From assembly GCA_964371355.1 (NCBI GenBank), contig CAYJMG010000007.1:62001-126000 (forward strand): a stretch of DNA of 64,000 nucleotides, written 5' to 3'. This DNA comes from JACRBR01 sp964371355 (GTDB lineage Bacteria; Chloroflexota; Dehalococcoidia; DSTF01; JACRBR01). Positions 60,153 through 64,000 of this stretch are shown piece by piece (positions within the stretch are counted from its first letter, which is position 1; the number at the start of each line of letters is the position of its first letter). Below the pieces are notes generated by a model. It was not told the origin of the DNA, did not search any database, and was given only the letters and a program-made list of their open reading frames with translations. Made by a program: the position numbers and the translations under genes.

Positions 60153-60907
60153 TACTGCATCACCAGCCCGCCATCGACGGTGAGCACGTGCCCGGTGACA
60201 TACGAGGCCTCGTCGGAGGCCAGGAACACCGCCGCAGGCGCCACGTCCTCGGGCGTCCCGGTCCGTCCCACGGCCACCATCTTCATGATCTCTTCGCGCT
60301 GCGCGTCCGTCAGGGAGGCCGTCATCTCGGTGTCGATGAACCCCGGCGCGATCACGTTCGCCGTGATGTTGCGCGAGGCTACTTCTTTCGCGACCGCTTT
60401 CGTGAACCCGATCATGCCCGCCTTCGCCGCCGAGTAGTTCGCCTGGCCGGCGTTCCCGACCATTCCGGCCACGCTGGCGACCGAGATGATCCGCCCGAAG
60501 CGCTGACGCACCATCGGCCGGATCGCCGCCTTGGTGACGCTGAAGGTGCCTTTCAGGTTCGTGTCGATCACGGTGTCCCACTCGTCCTCGGACATGCGCA
60601 GGATCAGGTCATCGCGCGTCACGCCTGCGTTGTTCACAAGGATATCAATCTTGCCGAAGGCCTTGACGGTCTCCTCGACCAGCCGCGGCCCCACCGCCGG
60701 GTCCGCCACGTCGCCCCGGAGCATGATCGCGTGCTCGATACCGCCAAGCGCGCCCACCGTCTCCGCGGCGGCGATCTCGTTCGTCGCGTAGTTGATGGCC
60801 ACCTGCGCCCCGTGCGCCCGCAACGCCAGCGCGATCGACCGCCCGATACCGCGCGAACCGCCGGTCACCAGCGCCACCTTCCCCGACAGGTTGAACAGCA
60901 TGGTCAT
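60152..60907 (-). CDS. fabG: 3-oxoacyl-ACP reductase FabG
   Basis: 251-residue short-chain dehydrogenase. NADPH loop TGGSRGIGRSIAL, NNAGVTRDD, catalytic Ser in ISVASVAG and Tyr-x3-Lys in NYSAAKAG. The NADPH-preferring FabG wording is intact. Reduces beta-ketoacyl-ACP. ATG at 60907 overlaps the fabD stop by four bases; an ATG two codons later is possible. Flanked by fabD and nusB. Confidence 0.95.
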   Translation of the reverse strand: MTMLFNLSGKVALVTGGSRGIGRSIALALRAHGAQVAINYATNEIAAAETVGALGGIEHAIMLRGDVADPAVGPRLVEETVKAFGKIDILVNNAGVTRDDLILRMSEDEWDTVIDTNLKGTFSVTKAAIRPMVRQRFGRIISVASVAGMVGNAGQANYSAAKAGMIGFTKAVAKEVASRNITANVIAPGFIDTEMTASLTDAQREEIMKMVAVGRTGTPEDVAPAAVFLASDEASYVTGHVLTVDGGLVMQ

Positions 60908-61821
60908 GGCGTCAGCGATCCTGCTCCGTTGATGTTCTTCGTCTGCGTCCCCGATGCGACGCGCCTGATGAGGCCTGTCAGCACGCGTCCGGGGCCGATC
61001 TCGATGAACGTGCCTACGCCCTGGTCCGCCATGTACTCCACGCACTGTACCCAGCGCACCGGGTGGGTGAGCTGGTAGGCCAGCTCCTTCCTGATGACGC
61101 CCGGGTCCGTCATGGGACGCGCGGAGTCGTTCGCCACCACAGGCACGCGTGGCGGCTTGATATCGACCGCGTCGAGCGCCGCGGTGAACCCCGCCACCGC
61201 GGGCCGCATCAGCGACGTGTGGAACGCGCCGCCCACGTCCAGCGGGATCGCCCGCTTCGCCCCGCGTGCCAGCGCCAACTCGCACGCCTTCGCGATGTTC
61301 TCCTTCAGGCCGCCGATGACGAGCTGGCCCGGCGAATTGATGTTGCATAACTCGACGCCGGCCTCGTCGCAGATGCTCTGGGTCGCCGGCTCGTCCAGCC
61401 CCATGAGGGCGGCCATGCCGCCCGGCGTGGCCTCCGCGGCCGCCTGCGTCAGCCGCCCGCGCGTCTCCACCAGCCGCAGCCCGTCCTCGAACGCGATCGC
61501 GCCGGCCGCGGTCAGCGCCGTGTACTCACCCAGGCTGTGGCCCGCCGCGAAGGCGGGTGCTTCGGGCAGCGCACCCTGTTCCCGTGCCACCGTCAGGAGC
61601 GCGATGCAGGTCAGGTAGATGGCTGGCTGGCTGTTGAAGGTCTTGCCCAGCTCCTCGTCGGGCCCCTCGAAGCACAGCCGTGAGAGCGGGCGGCCCAACA
61701 CGGCGTCGGCGCTGTCGAACAGCTCCCGCGCGGGCTCGAAGGCGTCGTAGAGGTCGCGGCCCATCCCGGACTCCTGGGCGCCCTGTCCCGGGAACACCCA
61801 TGCGACGCTGCTATCTGTCAC
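60904..61821 (-). CDS. fabD: Malonyl-CoA-ACP transacylase FabD, GTG start
   Basis: 305 residues. FPGQGAQESGMG near the N-terminus, catalytic GHSLGE with Ser96, and the second catalytic His in GGAFHTSLM. Loads malonyl groups on ACP. GTG start with a weak GAGAGG block upstream. First gene of fabD-fabG-nusB-acpP. Another FAS gene (fabH, plsX, fabF) is not present in the window. Confidence 0.95.
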   Translation of the reverse strand: MTDSSVAWVFPGQGAQESGMGRDLYDAFEPARELFDSADAVLGRPLSRLCFEGPDEELGKTFNSQPAIYLTCIALLTVAREQGALPEAPAFAAGHSLGEYTALTAAGAIAFEDGLRLVETRGRLTQAAAEATPGGMAALMGLDEPATQSICDEAGVELCNINSPGQLVIGGLKENIAKACELALARGAKRAIPLDVGGAFHTSLMRPAVAGFTAALDAVDIKPPRVPVVANDSARPMTDPGVIRKELAYQLTHPVRWVQCVEYMADQGVGTFIEIGPGRVLTGLIRRVASGTQTKNINGAGSLTP

Positions 61822-61939
61822 GGTGCGGTGCGGCCTCTCGATGGAACGAAGCTGGCATAACGTGGGTCGTGGCGCGGGCCTTAAGCTCGCGGTTGCGCCC
61901 TACGCGGGCTTAACCCGCGGGTTGGGGGCTCCCGCGCGC

Positions 61940-62140
61940 CTACTCCGCGGCGGTCTTGGCGCTCTTGACGGCCACGGCGCCCGCGCGGCGGTAGAAGCCG
62001 CAACTGGGGCAGGCGGTGTGGGGCAGGCGGGCGGAGTGGCACTGGGGGCACTTCGTCAGGCCTGCGGGCTTCAGGGCCATGTGGCTTCGGCGCTTGCCCT
62101 GGCGCGCCTTGGGATACTTCCTCTTTGGCAGTGGTGGCAA
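61940..62140 (-). CDS. rpmF: Ribosomal protein L32, TTG start
   Basis: 66 residues. N-terminal PPLPKRKYPKARQGKRRSH is the L32 RNA-binding arm, and zinc is bound by Cys31, Cys34, Cys44 and Cys47. Start is TTG at 62140, after GAGAGGAG; no ATG exists at this end. Its C-terminal Ala/Lys tail is slightly longer than usual. Preceded 69 nt upstream by the DUF177 gene, the usual partner. Confidence 0.94.
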   Translation of the reverse strand: MPPLPKRKYPKARQGKRRSHMALKPAGLTKCPQCHSARLPHTACPSCGFYRRAGAVAVKSAKTAAE

Positions 62141-62209
62141 CGGACTGCGGCTCCTCTCTCGGGTTCGCGATAGTCTACCCGACGCCCGGCCACCGGGCTA
62201 CCCGCCGCC

Positions 62210-62719
62210 CTACGCCTCGCGCAGCCGGGCGAGCTTCGCCCACCGCTCGTCGACCGGGGCCTCGGCGCAAGCGTGGTCGGTGCTCATCTCCTTGCCGCAC
62301 AGCGGACACAGGCCCGCGCAGTCGTCGCGGCACACCGGCGCCATCGGCAGCGCCATGGCCCAGTACTGTCGCACGGCCTCGCGCAGATCCAACTCGTGCC
62401 GTGCGGTGATGCGGTACGCATCCTCTTCGCCCTCCTGTTCTTCCACGCGCGCGCCGGTGATCACGTCGATCAAGGGGATGAACTCTTCTTCGATCGTCAG
62501 GTCGATCGGCAGCGCCGCCGGCCGCAGGCAGCGGCTGCATTGCGCATCGACCTTGCTGTTGAGTCGCGTGCGCACGAGGATGCCGCGCGGCGTGCGGTCG
62601 AAGCGCACGTGTCCCGTCAGGCGATGCGTCTCGCCATCGATCTGTACGTCGTCGTCGACGTCGTACTCGCGGGAGGAGCCCGTGTGTTCCTTCAGGATGG
62701 ATGAAACGTTGTAGCGCAT
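62210..62719 (-). CDS. DUF177 (YceD) family protein
   Basis: 169 residues. DUF177 core: VDAQCSRCLRPAALPIDLTI, a Cys pair, and a second Cys cluster CRDDCAGLCPLCG that looks like a zinc site. The gene almost always precedes rpmF and is linked to 23S rRNA maturation or ribosome assembly. Start after GAGGTGG. Divergent from the zinc-ribbon gene at 62959. Confidence 0.88.
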   Translation of the reverse strand: MRYNVSSILKEHTGSSREYDVDDDVQIDGETHRLTGHVRFDRTPRGILVRTRLNSKVDAQCSRCLRPAALPIDLTIEEEFIPLIDVITGARVEEQEGEEDAYRITARHELDLREAVRQYWAMALPMAPVCRDDCAGLCPLCGKEMSTDHACAEAPVDERWAKLARLREA

Positions 62720-62821
62720 GGGGGGCCACCTCGGCGGCGCATTCAGCGTATCGGCGGACGGCGCGGCGGGTCAATTCGCGGATTCCGGCCGCGCTCCGGC
62801 TGCGCTCCCGTTGTAAGCCCG

Positions 62822-62852
62822 TTGCCGCATAGCGCGCCTGATCGCCTATAAT
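62822..62852 (+). promoter_or_regulatory. Predicted promoter of the zinc-ribbon gene
   Basis: Perfect TATAAT (62847-62852) with TTGCCG (62822-62827) 19 nt upstream. Transcription would start about 100 nt before the ATG at 62959. Confidence 0.6.
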
Positions 62853-62958
62853 CGCAGCGGCGTCCTACTCTACTTCGTGTAACTGATCCGTCCTTGCGTT
62901 ATCCCCACGCCGGCCCGCGCCGATCGCTTGTGCGCGGGGCCGCCGTGGCGGAGCGGAC

Positions 62959-63675
62959 ATGGTGGCCACTCTGTCGATGTCACGTTTTAGCGATCTCGTG
63001 CGCCTGCAGGAAACCGATCTCGCGCTCGATAGCCGTCGCGCGACGATCGCCGACGGGGAGGCGCGTCTCGGCGAGACGCAGGAGCTGAGCGACCTGCGCG
63101 CCCGCGCCGACGAGCTGCGCGCCGCCGCGCGTGGCGCCGAAGCGTCGCAGAAAGACGTCGATCTCGAGGCCGATGCGTTGCGCGCGAAGATCGCGCCTGC
63201 CGAGCAGAAGCTCTACAGCGGATCGATCAAGAACCCCAAAGAGCTGGCCGATCTGCAGGCCGACATCGACCAACTCAAGCGCCACCTCTCCGCCGTGGAG
63301 GACCGCGATCTCGAGGCGATAGCCGCGGTGGAGGCGGCGCAGGGCGATCTGCGCGCCGCGGAGGCCGAGCTGGAGGGGCTGGAGGCCGCGTGGCGCGAAG
63401 AGCAGGCCGAGCTGCGTTCCCGGCTCGAGACCGCGACGGCCGAAATCGTGACGCTGGAGGGCGAGCGCGGCGAGCAGGCCGCGGCCATCGACGCGGAGCT
63501 GCTGGCTCGCTACGACCACGTCCGCAGGGTCCATCAGGGCCGCGGGGTGGCAAAGCTCGACCGCAACCTCTGTCTGGGATGCCGGATCTCTCTTCCGGTC
63601 AGTGCCGTCAATCGTGCGAGGGCGGGGAATGTGCTGGTGCAGTGCCCCAACTGCGAGCGCATTCTCTATACATAA
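62959..63675 (+). CDS. Coiled-coil protein with C-terminal C4 zinc ribbon
   Basis: 238 residues. Residues 10-175 form a long antiparallel coiled coil; the end is a zinc ribbon with CLGCRISLP and CPNCERILY (four Cys). This is the C4-type zinc-ribbon family found across bacteria, function not firmly established. Start by GGAG in GGAGCGGAC 5 nt upstream. A recombinase-like gene starts right after its stop (1-nt gap), which suggests one transcript. Confidence 0.85.
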   Translation: MVATLSMSRFSDLVRLQETDLALDSRRATIADGEARLGETQELSDLRARADELRAAARGAEASQKDVDLEADALRAKIAPAEQKLYSGSIKNPKELADLQADIDQLKRHLSAVEDRDLEAIAAVEAAQGDLRAAEAELEGLEAAWREEQAELRSRLETATAEIVTLEGERGEQAAAIDAELLARYDHVRRVHQGRGVAKLDRNLCLGCRISLPVSAVNRARAGNVLVQCPNCERILYT

Positions 63676-63676
63676 C

Positions 63677-64000
63677 ATGAGGGCCGTCGGATATTTCCGC
63701 GAGACCGCCCGCGGCGGGCAGACGCTGGCCGAACAGAACAAGGCCTTCCTGGAGTTCTGTGAGAGCCAGGGCTTCGAAGTGGCCGGGACCTTCGCCGACG
63801 CGCCCAGCAGCAACGGTCATGCGCCCGGCTTCCGTCAGCTCGTGGGCTTCCTGCGCCAGCGCGAGCACGGCTTCGTGGTCGTCGTCGTGCCATCGATCCA
63901 GTCGCTGGGCAGCGACCTGCGCGATGCCGCCGTGCGCATCTTCCAGCTCGAGGGTCTGGGCGCGCAGGTGACGCCCATCTCCGGCGGCAAGGACGCCGAG
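63677..64000 (+). CDS. Serine-recombinase-like (resolvase N-terminal) protein, cut by window edge
   Basis: First 108 codons visible, continuing beyond 64000. The layout follows the resolvase catalytic domain: strand AVGYFRETARGGQTLAEQN, helix, FADAPSSNGHAPGFRQLVGFL, then FVVVVVPSIQSLGSDLRDA. Key changes: where recombinases have Ser after Y-x-R-x, this reads YFRET, with Thr; the conserved Arg of the L-x-R motif is replaced in SIQSLGSDL. So it is likely inactive as a recombinase. Begins 1 nt after the zinc-ribbon stop. Confidence 0.65.
   Translation, partial: MRAVGYFRETARGGQTLAEQNKAFLEFCESQGFEVAGTFADAPSSNGHAPGFRQLVGFLRQREHGFVVVVVPSIQSLGSDLRDAAVRIFQLEGLGAQVTPISGGKDAE

Noticed and set aside
63677..64000. 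Active serine recombinase marking a mobile element
   Set aside because: The catalytic Ser and the LxR Arg are replaced, no att-like repeats are visible, and the gene is attached to a housekeeping-type gene. Kept as a finding, not as a mobile element.

Overview
This is a high-GC bacterial chromosome fragment, most likely from a metagenome assembly because it contains a 10-N scaffold gap at 6364-6373. The gene families point to Chloroflexota, probably a Dehalococcoidia/SAR202-like or Thermomicrobia-like relative. They include several luciferase-like flavin monooxygenases (LLM), a MoxR/VWA pair, DinB, GYD, DUF362 and DUF2961 proteins, and an rpmF-fabD-fabG-nusB-acpP block. This placement is inferred from gene content and was not tested phylogenetically. 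About 66 protein genes are supported. I saw no rRNA, tRNA or CRISPR array.

Layout. 1-6.1 kb: a cut-off sulfatase, a HAD phosphatase, a radical-SAM/SPASM protein, a GH3 glycosidase and a VOC protein. 6.1-6.6 kb: assembly gap with poly-C and a degraded repeat. 6.6-12.5 kb: an acetoacetate-decarboxylase-like protein, two LLM oxidoreductases, DUF5655, DUF2961 (GH172-like) and a lipoprotein. 12.4-15.3 kb: an unusual patch. A 138-bp copy of the start of an LLM gene brackets a small FxLYD gene, and next to it lies a more A/T-rich pair of exported proteins of unknown function. 15.5-25.9 kb: alcohol dehydrogenase, PAS-LuxR regulator, a same-strand run (diiron ferritin-like protein, SCP2-like protein, 2[4Fe-4S] ferredoxin, LLM oxidoreductase, formyl-THF deformylase), phosphofructokinase, a flavoprotein and an alpha/beta hydrolase. 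26-32.7 kb: DUF362, a broken FGGY kinase, and the two halves of a CoA-transferase separated by an acyltransferase and a DinB gene. 33-34.2 kb: two tandem Thr/Pro-stalk surface proteins ending in PPxTG-like anchors. 34.4-41.3 kb: tandem HD-GYP protein, GYD protein, GYD-acyltransferase fusion, DUF1361, a large lipoprotein and an acyl-ACP-desaturase-like protein. 41.4-47.4 kb: a MoxR-VWA operon with a toxin-antitoxin-like pair inside it, then an AIR-synthase-like protein and an SRPBCC protein. 47.5-50.9 kb: a giant glycosyltransferase/PA14/beta-propeller membrane protein. 51.5-57.2 kb: housekeeping operon tauE-UDG-rnj-ftsK. 57.3-62.7 kb: ankyrin protein, tatC, tatA/B, acpP, nusB, fabG, fabD, rpmF and DUF177. 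63-64 kb: a zinc-ribbon coiled-coil protein and the start of a serine-recombinase-like protein.

Expression signals. Many genes have a clear AGGAGG-type ribosome site. Another set has none and instead shows a TANNNT box ending 5-9 nt before the start codon, which suggests frequent leaderless transcription. GTG and TTG starts are common, and several operons use ATGA, TGATG or TAATG stop/start overlaps.

Most notable: (1) the 138-bp direct repeat at 12.4-13.4 kb, where a 52-codon LLM leader peptide with its own promoter runs stop-over-start into an FxLYD gene; (2) the DUF433/DUF5615 pair with 2-3 nt spacing inside the MoxR-VWA operon; (3) the tandem PPxTG stalk proteins, each with its own terminator; (4) the GYD-acyltransferase fusion.
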